This document shows, piece by piece, positions 25,274 to 33,612 of a stretch of DNA of 64,000 bases. The translations under genes and the position numbers were made by a program. A model generated the notes under the pieces. That model made no database searches, had not been told where the DNA came from, and was given only the letters and a program-made list of their open reading frames with translations. How positions within the stretch are numbered: position 1 is the first letter of the stretch; each line of letters begins with the position of its first letter. Origin of the DNA: Bog-473 sp963783965 (GTDB lineage Bacteria; Actinomycetota; Acidimicrobiia; Acidimicrobiales; RAAP-2); the NCBI GenBank assembly GCA_963783965.1, contig CAWAPQ010000013.1:186001-250000 (forward strand). The letters are read 5' to 3'.

Positions 25274-26084
25274 TTACACCGAGCGCTTGACCCAGTGCCG
25301 CGTTAACACGCACTGTCCAAGCCTGTTGGTGGCACAGCGACCGCTCAAATCGATGAGGCTCGCCGTCAAGGAGAGCGCTTCGCGCACGAGGCTCCCTGGT
25401 ACGTCCGCCACCGAACCGATGCCGGAGCGAAGTGACGACGTGACCGGTGCGCCCTGCGCGGGCGCTGCGTGCACACTGTCCGGCGCTCCTGAAGCCGCTG
25501 GTTCCTCGGGCCCCGACATGGCCGCGACCTCGTCCGTCGACGCGCCGACCGCTGCAGGAGGAGAGCTTGCCGCTGCCACCGTGGGTCGAGCGTCGCCGAC
25601 CATTTCCCCGGACCGCGCCTCGTCGATCATGCCCTCGAACAGTCCCCGGACCGAGAGGCCACGTCGCGCCGCTTCGGCCTCGACCCAGGCGCGCCGCTCG
25701 TGATCGAGCCGGATGCCAACAACGGTGGACTTGGTCGTCGCCATGACCCGTTAACAGTAACTCTGAGTGTTTACATCAGCGGCGCAGAATGGTGGCAGCG
25801 AGGTGGTGGGTGGGGAGGAACAGCCGAGCCAGCGACCCCCTGGGCAGCCACCTCGACGGAGTCGGGCCCGCCTCGCCCGGTGGAGGCCCTCCGGATCCGG
25901 AACCTCGAGCGGCGGCGCAAGAGGGGATCTCGCGGCCGACTCGGGCCGACCGCGCTGGTTGCGTCTCCTGGGGGAAGGGCCACCGCGTTTACACCCGTAG
26001 GAAAGCGTTTACATCACCACGAGACGGCTCAGGCGTGGTCATGCTGCTGATCGGGTGTTAACGCCCCTGATCTGCGTGTTAACA
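25271..26084. repeat. Array of eight YGTTWACR repeats around the ribbon-helix-helix gene
   Basis: Eight copies of an octamer close to TGTTTACA or TGTTAACA are seen: 25271-25278, 25301-25308 (reverse orientation), 25749-25756, 25768-25775, 25986-25993, 26006-26013, 26056-26063 and 26077-26084. They fall in pairs. The last three pairs are spaced 19-21 bp start to start, about two helical turns. The 25749/25768 pair sits in the 5' region of the gene starting at 25744, and the 25271 copy overlaps its stop codon. The array has the look of an operator or centromere-like site bound by the encoded DNA-binding protein (inference). Confidence 0.6.
25274..25744 (-). CDS. Ribbon-helix-helix DNA-binding protein, hypothetical
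   Basis: A 156-residue protein. Residues 1-46 read as an Arc/CopG-type fold: strand STVVGIRLD, helix HERRAWVEAEAARRG, turn, helix SVRGLFEGMIDEARSG. The next 60 residues are rich in Ala, Pro, Ser and Gly, probably a flexible linker. The C-terminal 45 residues contain an amphipathic helix (VPGSLVREALSLTASLIDLS). The ATG at 25744 begins the fold. The upstream sequence TTACTGTTAACGGGTC holds a repeat unit instead of a good ribosome-binding site. The GTTWAC array on both sides suggests autoregulation or a partition-like role. Confidence 0.65.
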   Translation of the reverse strand: MATTKSTVVGIRLDHERRAWVEAEAARRGLSVRGLFEGMIDEARSGEMVGDARPTVAAASSPPAAVGASTDEVAAMSGPEEPAASGAPDSVHAAPAQGAPVTSSLRSGIGSVADVPGSLVREALSLTASLIDLSGRCATNRLGQCVLTRHWVKRSV

Positions 26085-26107
26085 GAGCCCGTGGGCCCAG
26101 GGATCGC
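25745..26107. promoter_or_regulatory. Gene-free region upstream of the ribbon-helix-helix gene
   Basis: These 363 bp contain six of the eight GTTWAC units and no supported reading frame. They lie between the 3' end of the cyclase gene and the start of the ribbon-helix-helix gene, both on the minus strand, so the latter probably has its own promoter here. I could not identify clear -35 or -10 hexamers. Confidence 0.45.
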
Positions 26108-27250
26108 TCAGTTCGATGGTTGGCGGTGTTGAAGGGAGAATGCTGGGACTGGTGTTTGAATCCCTCGGAGCACCGCCGGTGCGAGTGGACGGAGCACCCA
26201 CTTTCCCGGCGCAAGATCTGCCGCCACCGCCTCGGTGACGACGACCTCGCCTGGGGCTCCGGCCTTCACCAGGCGGGACAGGAGGTTCACCAGCGGCCCG
26301 AAGTAATCACCCTCCCGAGGAGTGGCAAGACCGAGACCGACCGCCCCACGAGCCGCGGGCAGTACCTCGTCCTCCGCTGCCGCTCGGCAGACTTCGAGCG
26401 CGATCTGGCAAGCGGCTTCGGCGGTCGGGGCCGCGAAGAAGACCTCGTCGCCGATCATCTTGATCACCCGACCTCCGGCCAGCACGGCGCTCGTCCAGGC
26501 CGCTGACTCGAACCGGGCCAGCGCCAGGCTCTGTTCCCGCAGATGGAGGGTCTGGGCCCAGGCAGTCGACCCCACGAGGTCGACGAAACCGAGGGCCACG
26601 ATCTCTGACGGGCCTTCGGATTCCTCGCCGTCGGGAGGGCTGGAGGCCAGCCAGGACCGGGCCGCTTCGGCTCGGCGCTGCGCCCTCTCGAAGGCATCGA
26701 GCACCAACAGCGCCAGGACGTCCGGGACGCGGGTGAAGGCGGTCGTCGCGGCCTCGGCCAGCCGGGCACGGGCGAGCTCGTCGGGACCCTCGCGCACGGT
26801 CCCGGGCCCCAACTCCGCGAGGAAGAGGGCAATGGCCGCCTCCGCCACGTTGATCGCGGCGGCTCCCAGCACGCGGGTGAAGGCGAGGATCGCGTCCTCC
26901 CCCATCAGCGCTGCCCCCTGCTCGAAGGCCGCCAGGAGAGCTCCGAGATCCGCGGGGACCAGCGTCTCGGCCTCAGCCGGGATGCCCGCCGCCAAGAGGG
27001 CGCGCATGACGCGCGAGGTGGACAGGCCGCAGCGGAAAGCCAATTCGGTCACGGTGATCAGGTCGGTGCGGCCCTGGGTGACGAGGTCGCTGGCCACGCC
27101 GGGCAGCGTTCCCATCCGGTGGGCCACCACCATCTGCTCGACGGTGGCTCCGTGTTCGGTCAGGTACTGCAGGAGGGCAAGCCGGTCGGCCGCGCCCGGG
27201 CCGTCCGGGTCGTAGAGGCCGGCATCGCGCCAGGCGTCCACCTGATCCAC
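26108..27250 (-). CDS. Class III adenylate/guanylate cyclase with N-terminal regulatory helices
   Basis: A 380-residue protein. The N-terminal 200 residues are helical and Ala-rich (LLQYLTEHGATVEQMVVAHR, LAFRCGLSTSRVMRALLAAG), the pattern of the pH-sensing-type regulatory domain of some actinobacterial cyclases. The C-terminal cyclase homology domain keeps the metal Asp in GFVDLVGSTAWAQ, the purine-selecting Lys and second metal Asp in VIKMIGDEVFFAAP, and the Asp, Asn and Arg in GDYFGPLVNLLSRL, so it should be active. The GTG at 27250 starts 4 bp after the stop of the first cyclase gene. A GTG at 27241 is also possible. Confidence 0.82.
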   Translation of the reverse strand: MDQVDAWRDAGLYDPDGPGAADRLALLQYLTEHGATVEQMVVAHRMGTLPGVASDLVTQGRTDLITVTELAFRCGLSTSRVMRALLAAGIPAEAETLVPADLGALLAAFEQGAALMGEDAILAFTRVLGAAAINVAEAAIALFLAELGPGTVREGPDELARARLAEAATTAFTRVPDVLALLVLDAFERAQRRAEAARSWLASSPPDGEESEGPSEIVALGFVDLVGSTAWAQTLHLREQSLALARFESAAWTSAVLAGGRVIKMIGDEVFFAAPTAEAACQIALEVCRAAAEDEVLPAARGAVGLGLATPREGDYFGPLVNLLSRLVKAGAPGEVVVTEAVAADLAPGKWVLRPLAPAVLRGIQTPVPAFSLQHRQPSN

Positions 27251-27254
27251 CCGT

Positions 27255-28502
27255 TCACTCCGCCCATGCGAGGGTTGCGGACAGCTGCGCCCGCGCCATC
27301 CCCTTGAGCTGCGTCTCGCGGTGTCCGTCGAAGGTGAACTCGCCGGAGCCCTGGACCAGTTGCTCCGAGAGGGACGACACGAGGATCTCGCCGGCGCCGG
27401 ACGCGTCGGCCAACCGGCTGGCCACGATGACGGTGTGCCCGAGGTAGTCGTCGCCCTCGTCCACCGCGTCGCCGGTGTGGACACCGATGTGGACGGCGAT
27501 CGGCTCGCTCCCGTCGGCGGGAACGTAGGCGTCGAAGGCGCGTTGGATGTCGATGGCACAGCGCAGGGCGCGGGCAACACCGCCGAAAGCCACCATGAAC
27601 CCGTCGCCCTGGACGTTGATTTCGCGGCCGCCGTGACGTGCGATGGCGTCGCGCACGATGCGGTGGTGCTCACGCAGGACTTCACGCGACGCCTGGTCGC
27701 CCAGCCGCTCGGTCATGCCGGCGTAGTCGACCATGTCGCAGAAGAGGATGGTGACGGTGCCGTCGGACGGAAGGTCGCGCCGGATGTCGTTTTCGAGTGC
27801 GGCCAGCTTGGTGGGATCGGCCACGGGGTCGGCTGTCGCGATCGCCTTCGGCGCCGATCCCCGGGCGAGCCGCTTGGCCGACCGGTTCGGACGGCTCTTG
27901 ACGTCGATGCCGCCCATGATGGCGAAGGCGCGCACGACGATTCGGGGCGAGCCCGGCACGATGGGCACGTCACGCAGTCGCAGGTCGCGGCCGCCCATGA
28001 ACGAGAAGCCGCGCAGCTCCACGTCGAACCCCTCCGGCACGAGGATGTCGATGCCGCCCCAGAAGGCGACGGCGGTGATCTCGATCTCGGGGCCCTCCAA
28101 CTCTGCCCGGCGCAGGTCCATTTCGCAGCCGCCCATGACCGCCACGGCGTTGGTCTTCCCGCTGATGCGCCAGCGGCCCTTGGTGCTGTGACCGCTCATG
28201 ACGGCGACGTGCCAGCGCCCCTTCTTCCTGGGCGCGGTGGTCGTGGGCTCCGGCAGCGTCTGGGCGACCTGCGTCGTCTGGGGCAGGTCGGCCATCACGG
28301 TGACGAGGTCACCCCGGGTTCTGGCCTGGAGCGCCTGCCCCACCCGGTCCGAGAACTCGTCGAGCGTCAGGCGCCCTTCGACCACGTGCTCGCGGAGCTG
28401 GGTGACGGTCCGGTCCCGGTCGGCGTCGGCGACCCGTTCGGACACAGGTCCCGGGCCCCCGGGAGGTGGGGACGGGCTGTCAGGAAGCGGTGAGTCCGCC
28501 AT
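27255..28502 (-). CDS. DUF1707 - LiaF-like - cyclase-domain fusion protein
   Basis: A 415-residue protein with three modules. Residues 20-75 are a DUF1707/SHOCT-like domain (RTVTQLREHVVEGRLTLDEF, SDRVGQALQART). Residues 95-205 are a LiaF-type cell-wall-active antibiotic response beta repeat (AVMSGHSTKGRW, AVMGGCEMDLRRAEL, FWGGIDILVPEGF, IMGGIDVK). Residues 240-415 are a class III cyclase domain. In the cyclase part both metal Asp residues are present (FCDMVDYAGMTE, NVQGDGFMVAF). The purine-contacting Lys is Asn, and the transition-state Asn is Ile (TVIVASRLADA), so it may be a sensor or inactive partner. The ATG at 28502 is divergent from 28592. Confidence 0.82.
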   Translation of the reverse strand: MADSPLPDSPSPPPGGPGPVSERVADADRDRTVTQLREHVVEGRLTLDEFSDRVGQALQARTRGDLVTVMADLPQTTQVAQTLPEPTTTAPRKKGRWHVAVMSGHSTKGRWRISGKTNAVAVMGGCEMDLRRAELEGPEIEITAVAFWGGIDILVPEGFDVELRGFSFMGGRDLRLRDVPIVPGSPRIVVRAFAIMGGIDVKSRPNRSAKRLARGSAPKAIATADPVADPTKLAALENDIRRDLPSDGTVTILFCDMVDYAGMTERLGDQASREVLREHHRIVRDAIARHGGREINVQGDGFMVAFGGVARALRCAIDIQRAFDAYVPADGSEPIAVHIGVHTGDAVDEGDDYLGHTVIVASRLADASGAGEILVSSLSEQLVQGSGEFTFDGHRETQLKGMARAQLSATLAWAE

Positions 28503-28541
28503 GAGAGACAGTTTGCCCTGTTTCGCCTGGTCGCGGCGTGA

Positions 28542-28583
28542 TCTGACGACCCGTCAGACCGTGTTTTCGGCACCCATTAGGCT
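28542..28583 (+). promoter_or_regulatory. Divergent promoter with palindromic operator
   Basis: TCTGACG (28542-28548) and CGTCAGA (28552-28558) around ACC repeat the 17-bp core of the operator at 24494-24514. TAGGCT (28578-28583) is 8 nt before the GTG at 28592 and is the likely -10 box of a leaderless transcript. The operator then overlaps the -35 region, consistent with repression. The divergent cyclase gene at 28502 could be affected by the same site. Confidence 0.62.
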
Positions 28584-28591
28584 CAGCGGCC

Positions 28592-30019
28592 GTGCGAGGC
28601 ATCCTGAGTGCAGCGGGATACGTGCCATATCGGCGCCTGACCCGGGCGGACATCAAGGACTTCATGGGGAGCGGTGGGGGCAAGGGGGCCCGAGCCGTGG
28701 CCTCCCACGACGAGGACACGACGACCCTGGGGGTCGAAGCAGCCCGCCTTACCCTGCGCTCCGCCCCAGGTCACAGCCCAGAAATGCTGTGGTTCGCCAC
28801 CTCGTTGCCCGCCTACCTCGACAAGACCAATGCAACTGCGATTGCAGCTGCATTGCGGCTGCCGGGTGACATCGGCGCCTACGACTTCGGAGGCGCGCTG
28901 CGATCGGGGATGGGCTGCCTAATTGCAGCCCTGAGGGGAGCCGGAACGAACCTGGTGGTCGCCGGGGACCTGCGCGACGGCCTGCCCACCAGCGCGGACG
29001 AGTCCGCCGGCGGCGACGCCGGCGCTGCCGTGCTCGTGGGCGAGGGGCCCGGCGTCCTCGCAGAGGTGGTCGCCACCGCCTCGGTCACGGACGAGTTCAC
29101 CGATCGTTGGCGCTCGCCGGGCGACCGTACCTCGAGGCTGTGGGAAGAGCGCTTCGGCGAGAACCGCTACCTGGCCCTTGGGCAAGATGCCCTGGCCAGA
29201 GCCCTGAAAACGGCGGGCCTGGAGGCCGGTGACGTCGGGTGCCTGGTGGTCACCGGCATGCACGGTCGGGCCGTCTCCGGGCTGGTCAAGAAGCTGGCAC
29301 TCGAAGCGTCCGTGGTAGCCGACGACCTCTCGCTGAGCGTGGGTCAGTCCGGCACGGCTCACCCCCTCCTCGTGGTCGCCGGGGCTTTGGAATCCCAGGC
29401 AGCGGCGGGAGCGCCGGAAGGCACCACCGTGGTGGCGCTGCACCTGGCCGACGGGGCCGACGCCGTGGTACTCCGCACCACCGAGGCGCTGGCGGGCTGG
29501 CGCCCGGCACGGCCCATTGCCCAGCAGGTGGCCAACGGCGCCCCGCTGCCCTATTCCAAGTTCCTGGCCTGGCGCGGGCAACTCCAGCCCGAGCCGCCGC
29601 GGCGGCCCGAGCCGGCACGGGTGTCGAGCACGGCGGCCTACCGCAACGAGGAATGGAAGTTCGGCTTCGTCGGATCGAAGGACAGGAGCTCCGGCGCCGT
29701 CCACCTTCCGCCCTCTCGGATCTCCATGGAAGGTGGCGCGGTGGACGACATGGAACCGGTCCCCATGGCTGACGCCACCGGCACCGTGGTCACCTCGACG
29801 ATCGACCGGTTGGCCTACTCGCCGAGCCCGCCCATCGTCTTCGCCGTCGTCGACTTCGACGGGGGCGGTCGCTATCCGGTCGAGTTGACCGATGTCGACC
29901 CCGACGAGATCCGCGCCGGGAGCCGGGTCGAAATGACGTTCCGCCGGCTGTTCAGTGCCGACGGCATTCACGATTACTTCTGGAAGGCGCGCCCCGTGCG
30001 CACGGGAGGAGAGGCCTGA
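28592..30019 (+). CDS. Ketosynthase III/HMG-CoA synthase-like domain fused to a DUF35 OB-fold
   Basis: A 475-residue two-domain protein. Residues 1-300 have the thiolase-fold pattern of KAS III/HMG-CoA synthases (GILSAAGYVPYRRLTRADIK, DTTTLGVEAARLTL, ATSLPAYLDKTNATAIAAAL, SVGQSGTAHPLLVVAGALE). The place where the nucleophilic Cys is expected reads DFGGALRSGMG, so the Cys seems to be lost. Residues 330-475 form an OB-fold domain (VTSTIDRLAYSPSPPIVFAVVDFD to SRVEMTFRRLFSADG). It is probably a partner of the thiolase encoded next, whose ATG overlaps its stop (TGATG). Confidence 0.8.
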   Translation: MRGILSAAGYVPYRRLTRADIKDFMGSGGGKGARAVASHDEDTTTLGVEAARLTLRSAPGHSPEMLWFATSLPAYLDKTNATAIAAALRLPGDIGAYDFGGALRSGMGCLIAALRGAGTNLVVAGDLRDGLPTSADESAGGDAGAAVLVGEGPGVLAEVVATASVTDEFTDRWRSPGDRTSRLWEERFGENRYLALGQDALARALKTAGLEAGDVGCLVVTGMHGRAVSGLVKKLALEASVVADDLSLSVGQSGTAHPLLVVAGALESQAAAGAPEGTTVVALHLADGADAVVLRTTEALAGWRPARPIAQQVANGAPLPYSKFLAWRGQLQPEPPRRPEPARVSSTAAYRNEEWKFGFVGSKDRSSGAVHLPPSRISMEGGAVDDMEPVPMADATGTVVTSTIDRLAYSPSPPIVFAVVDFDGGGRYPVELTDVDPDEIRAGSRVEMTFRRLFSADGIHDYFWKARPVRTGGEA

Positions 30020-31212
30020 TGGGATCGCACGGCATTCACGACAAGGTCGCCATCGTGGGCATGGGTTGCACGAAGTTCGCCGAGCTGTGGGACAAGGGTC
30101 TCGACGACCTGATCGTCGACGCCAGCACCGAGGCATTCGACTCCGCTGGTGTGTCCAAGGACGACGTCGATGCCTACTGGTTCGGCACCGCACAGAGCGG
30201 CATGAGCGGTATCACGTTGGCCAGGCCGCTGCAGCTGCACAACAAGCCGGTGACGCGGGTCGAGAACTACTGCACCACGGGCTCCGAAGCGCTGCGTGGC
30301 GCGGTCTACGCCGTTGCCTCGGGCGCGTACGACGTGGCCATGGCCGTCGGCGCGGAGAAGGTGAAGGACAGCGGGTTCCAGGGGCTCAACGCCATGAACC
30401 CTCCGGGCGACGGAACGGCGCGCACCCTGACTGCGGCGGCCATGTTCTCCATGGTGGCGCCGGCCTACGGGGAGAAGTACGGAGTGGACGAGGAGACCAT
30501 GGCGGATGTCCTCGCATCGATTGCGGTGAAGAATCATTACAACGGTGCGCGAAACCCGCGGGCCCAGTTCCGGCGCGAGATCACCAAGGAGACGGCGCTG
30601 GGCTCGCCCCGGCTGGCCGGCACGCTCGGTGTCTTCGACTGCGCCGGCGTGGCCGACGGCGCGGCGGCCGCCATCGTCGTCCGGGCGGAGGACGCACTGC
30701 GGTACACCGACAAGCCGATCTACATCAAGGCGCTCTCGTTCGTCGCCGGCAGCGGATCCGGGCTGATCGACCCCGGCTACGACTACACGCATTTCCCCGA
30801 GTGCGAAGCCGCGGCGGCCGATGCCTACGCACAGGCGGGCATCACCGATCCCCGGCGTCAGCTGGCGATGGCTGAGGTGCACGACTGCTTCACGCCGACC
30901 GAGCTGGTGCTGATGGAAGACCTGGGCTTCGCACCCCGGGGCACCGCGTGGAAGGAGGTCCTCGCCGGCACGTTCGACCTCGACGGCGACTTGCCGGTCA
31001 ACCCGGACGGCGGCTTGAAGTCGTTCGGGCATCCGGTCGGCGCATCGGGCCTGCGCATGTTCTTCGAGTGCTGGCTGCAGATGCGCCGAGAGGCTCCGGC
31101 GGACCGCCAGATCGCCACCACCGACCGCGGCCTGGCCATGACACACAACCTCGGGGGCTACCCGGGCGAGATGGTGTCGTTCGTCTCGGTGGTCGGGAAC
31201 CAGCTGGGCTGA
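30019..31212 (+). CDS. Thiolase / acetyl-CoA acetyltransferase family protein
   Basis: A 397-residue thiolase-fold enzyme. The nucleophilic Cys is in RVENYCTTGSEALRGAVYAV, His and surrounding residues in AEVHDCFTPTELVLMEDLG, and the GHP motif is intact in GGLKSFGHPVGASGLRMFFE. The C-terminal Cys motif of biosynthetic thiolases reads THNLGGYPGEMVSFVS here, as in lipid-transfer-type members. Cleavage or condensation of a 3-oxoacyl-CoA is likely, together with the OB-fold fusion protein. The operator at 28542 places both with the acyl-CoA operon at 24465. Confidence 0.86.
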   Translation: MGSHGIHDKVAIVGMGCTKFAELWDKGLDDLIVDASTEAFDSAGVSKDDVDAYWFGTAQSGMSGITLARPLQLHNKPVTRVENYCTTGSEALRGAVYAVASGAYDVAMAVGAEKVKDSGFQGLNAMNPPGDGTARTLTAAAMFSMVAPAYGEKYGVDEETMADVLASIAVKNHYNGARNPRAQFRREITKETALGSPRLAGTLGVFDCAGVADGAAAAIVVRAEDALRYTDKPIYIKALSFVAGSGSGLIDPGYDYTHFPECEAAAADAYAQAGITDPRRQLAMAEVHDCFTPTELVLMEDLGFAPRGTAWKEVLAGTFDLDGDLPVNPDGGLKSFGHPVGASGLRMFFECWLQMRREAPADRQIATTDRGLAMTHNLGGYPGEMVSFVSVVGNQLG

Positions 31213-32454
31213 TCAGCCCGCTGGCGGTGGTTCCTGCACCACCTGCGCCAACTCGATGTCCGGGTCGCGCAGGCGGTTGGCGTCGACGGGTCGCCTCGAC
31301 GCAACCAACGCAGCGATCGGGTCCGCCATATCCCAGGTATTCACCGCCATGCCGGCGAGCAAGAGGTCGCCCTTCAGCCAGAAGGCGATGAACTCCCGCG
31401 TGCCAGGATCGCCCCGATAGACGATCTGGTCCCAATCGACCGCATAGCCGGAGTACTCCATGCCGACGTCGTATTGGTCTGAGAAGAAATACGGGATCTT
31501 CTCGTAGGGCGTGGTCGTGCCCAGCATGTTCTTGGCGGCCACCGGACCTTGGTTGAGCGCCGCCGACCAGTGCTCCAACCGGATCCGTGCGTTCAGGACC
31601 GGATGCCAGGCGTTGGCCAGATCGCCGGCGGCAAAGACCCCGGGGACGCTCGATTCGAGGTATTCGTCGGTCACGACCCCGTTCTCCAGTTTGAGCCCGG
31701 CGTCCTCCGCCAGCGCGATCCGGGGCGTCACCCCCACACCCACGACGATCAGATCGCCCCGCACGATGGTGTCGTCGACGAGGCGAACCTCGTCGGCTCG
31801 GGGGGATCCCCGGAGCTCCGCCACCCCGGACCCGAGGTGCCACTCCACGCCGTGATCGACGTGCACGTCCCGGTAAAAGGCACCGAGCTCGGGCCCGAGC
31901 ACCCGCTCGAGCGGCAGGTTGGCCGTCTCCACCACGGTGACGTCCGCCCCCAGCTGACGGGCCGACGCGGCCACCTCGCAACCGATCCAGCCGCCGCCGA
32001 TGACCACGACCAGGTTGGCCTCGCGAATGGCGGCCTGCAGACGGTCAGAATCGGCCACCGTGCGCAGATACAGGATGCCCTCGAGGTCGGACCCCGGCAC
32101 CGTCAGATGCCTGGGCTCCGCTCCCGTGGTGAGCAGCACCGCGTCGTAGCCGAGGTGTTCACCGGAGGCCAGCACGACCTCCCGGTTCTTGACGTCGAGT
32201 GCTTGCACGTGCGTCGACACGCGGAGCTCGATGTCGTGCGCCTCGTAGTAGCCCTCGTCGTGGACGAAGACCTTGTCGACTCCCGCTTTCCCCTGCAGAT
32301 ACTCCTTCGAGAGCGGAGGGCGCTCGTACGGGCGCACGGGCTCGTCGCCCAACAGGACCACCCGCCCCTCGAAGCCTTCGTCGCGGAGCGTCTGCGCCGC
32401 CTTGGCCCCCGCCAGACTGGCGCCGACGATGATGAACGTGCGGGAGTCAGTCAT
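31213..32454 (-). CDS. NAD(P)H-ferredoxin/rubredoxin reductase (FAD)
   Basis: A 413-residue oxygenase-coupled reductase. The FAD fold is FIIVGASLAGAKAAQTL, then RPYERPPLSKEYL. The NAD fold is LVVVIGGGWIGCEVAASARQ, and the second FAD motif is VPGVFAAGDLANAWHPVL. A C-terminal reductase domain starts at PYFFSDQYDVGMEYSGYA. Such enzymes pass electrons to a 2Fe-2S or 3Fe-4S ferredoxin serving P450s or Rieske oxygenases. No ferredoxin is adjacent, so the partner is elsewhere, possibly the Rieske oxygenase at 43385. Its stop abuts that of the thiolase. Confidence 0.87.
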   Translation of the reverse strand: MTDSRTFIIVGASLAGAKAAQTLRDEGFEGRVVLLGDEPVRPYERPPLSKEYLQGKAGVDKVFVHDEGYYEAHDIELRVSTHVQALDVKNREVVLASGEHLGYDAVLLTTGAEPRHLTVPGSDLEGILYLRTVADSDRLQAAIREANLVVVIGGGWIGCEVAASARQLGADVTVVETANLPLERVLGPELGAFYRDVHVDHGVEWHLGSGVAELRGSPRADEVRLVDDTIVRGDLIVVGVGVTPRIALAEDAGLKLENGVVTDEYLESSVPGVFAAGDLANAWHPVLNARIRLEHWSAALNQGPVAAKNMLGTTTPYEKIPYFFSDQYDVGMEYSGYAVDWDQIVYRGDPGTREFIAFWLKGDLLLAGMAVNTWDMADPIAALVASRRPVDANRLRDPDIELAQVVQEPPPAG

Positions 32455-32487
32455 GTGGCCTTCTCTCTCTTGTTCAACCCCGGGGCA

Positions 32488-33609
32488 TCAGCCCAGCAGC
32501 TGTGCCAGTGGAGTGAACCCTAGGCCGTGGGCATCTGCCACCGGTTTGTAGACGACCTGACCGTCGACCACATTGACGCCTTCGGCCAGTGCCGGGTTCG
32601 CCCGAACCGCGTTCCGCCATCCCTGGTTGGCGATGGCGAGCGTGTAGGGCAGGGTGGCATTGGCGAGCGCGTGGGTCGACGTGTGCGGCACTGCGCCGGG
32701 CATGTTGGCCACGCAGTAGAAGACCGACCCGTGGACCTCGAAGGTCGGGTCCGAGTGTGTCGTCGGGCGCGTCGACTCGAAGCAGCCACCCTGGTCGACC
32801 GAGATGTCCACCAGCACCGACCCGTGCCGCATCTTCTCCACGAGCGCGTCCGAGACCAGGCGCGGCGCCCGCGCACCGACGACGAGGACGGCGCCGATCA
32901 CGATGTCGGCCTCGAGGCAGACCTCCTCAATGGCGTGCTCCGACGAGGCCACCGTCTCGAGCGCGCCGCGGAAGTGGTGGTCCACCTCGCGCAGGCGGTC
33001 GAGGTTGCGGTCGAGGATGAAGACCTCGGAGTGCATGCCCACGGCCATGGTGGCGGCGGCGAAGCCCGCCACGCCGGCGCCGAGAATGACGACGCGCGCC
33101 GCGCGCACGCCAGGCACCCCGCACACCAGGACGCCCCTGCCTCCGCCGGGTCGCATGAGGTGGTGGGACCCCATCAACGGGGCCATCCTGCCGGCCACCT
33201 CGCTCATGGGGGCCAGGAGGGGCAACGAGTTGTCCTCCTGGCGCACGGTCTCGTAGGCAATGGCCACGTTGCCGGCGGCGACGAGCGCGTCCGTGCACTC
33301 CCGCGAGGCGGCCAGGTGCAGGTACGTGAAGAGCGTCTGATCCTTCCTCGCACCCAGCAACGGAAACTCTTGGGCAATGGGCTCCTTCACCTTGCAGACA
33401 AGATCGGCGGCGGCCCACACGTCCTCGGCGGCATCGACGATCTTCGCCCCGGTGCGGGCGAAATCGGCGTCGGGCATGGACGAGCCGTCACCGGCCCCCT
33501 TCTGCACGACGACGGTGTGACCGGCCGAGGTGAGCTCGCGCACGCCGGCCGGTGTCAGCGCCACGCGCCACTCGTCCATCTTCACCTCGCTGGGGACTCC
33601 GATGATCAT
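32488..33609 (-). CDS. ald: Alanine dehydrogenase
   Basis: A 373-residue NAD-dependent enzyme that interconverts L-alanine and pyruvate plus ammonia. It starts IIGVPSEVKMDEWRVALTP with the pyruvate-binding Arg, followed by LVCKVKEPIAQEFPLL (catalytic Lys), LFTYLHLAASRECTDAL (catalytic His), the NAD fold VVILGAGVAGFAAATMAVGM and SVLVDISVDQGGCFESTRPT. Length and motifs match family members. It lies 3 bp after the aldehyde dehydrogenase gene and would regenerate pyruvate from the alanine made by the transaminase encoded opposite. Confidence 0.93.
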   Translation of the reverse strand: MIIGVPSEVKMDEWRVALTPAGVRELTSAGHTVVVQKGAGDGSSMPDADFARTGAKIVDAAEDVWAAADLVCKVKEPIAQEFPLLGARKDQTLFTYLHLAASRECTDALVAAGNVAIAYETVRQEDNSLPLLAPMSEVAGRMAPLMGSHHLMRPGGGRGVLVCGVPGVRAARVVILGAGVAGFAAATMAVGMHSEVFILDRNLDRLREVDHHFRGALETVASSEHAIEEVCLEADIVIGAVLVVGARAPRLVSDALVEKMRHGSVLVDISVDQGGCFESTRPTTHSDPTFEVHGSVFYCVANMPGAVPHTSTHALANATLPYTLAIANQGWRNAVRANPALAEGVNVVDGQVVYKPVADAHGLGFTPLAQLLG

Positions 33610-33612
33610 GCG

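Noticed and set aside
25271..26084. CRISPR array
   Set aside because: Repeats are only 8 bp, irregularly placed and in pairs. There are no spacers of uniform length and no cas genes.
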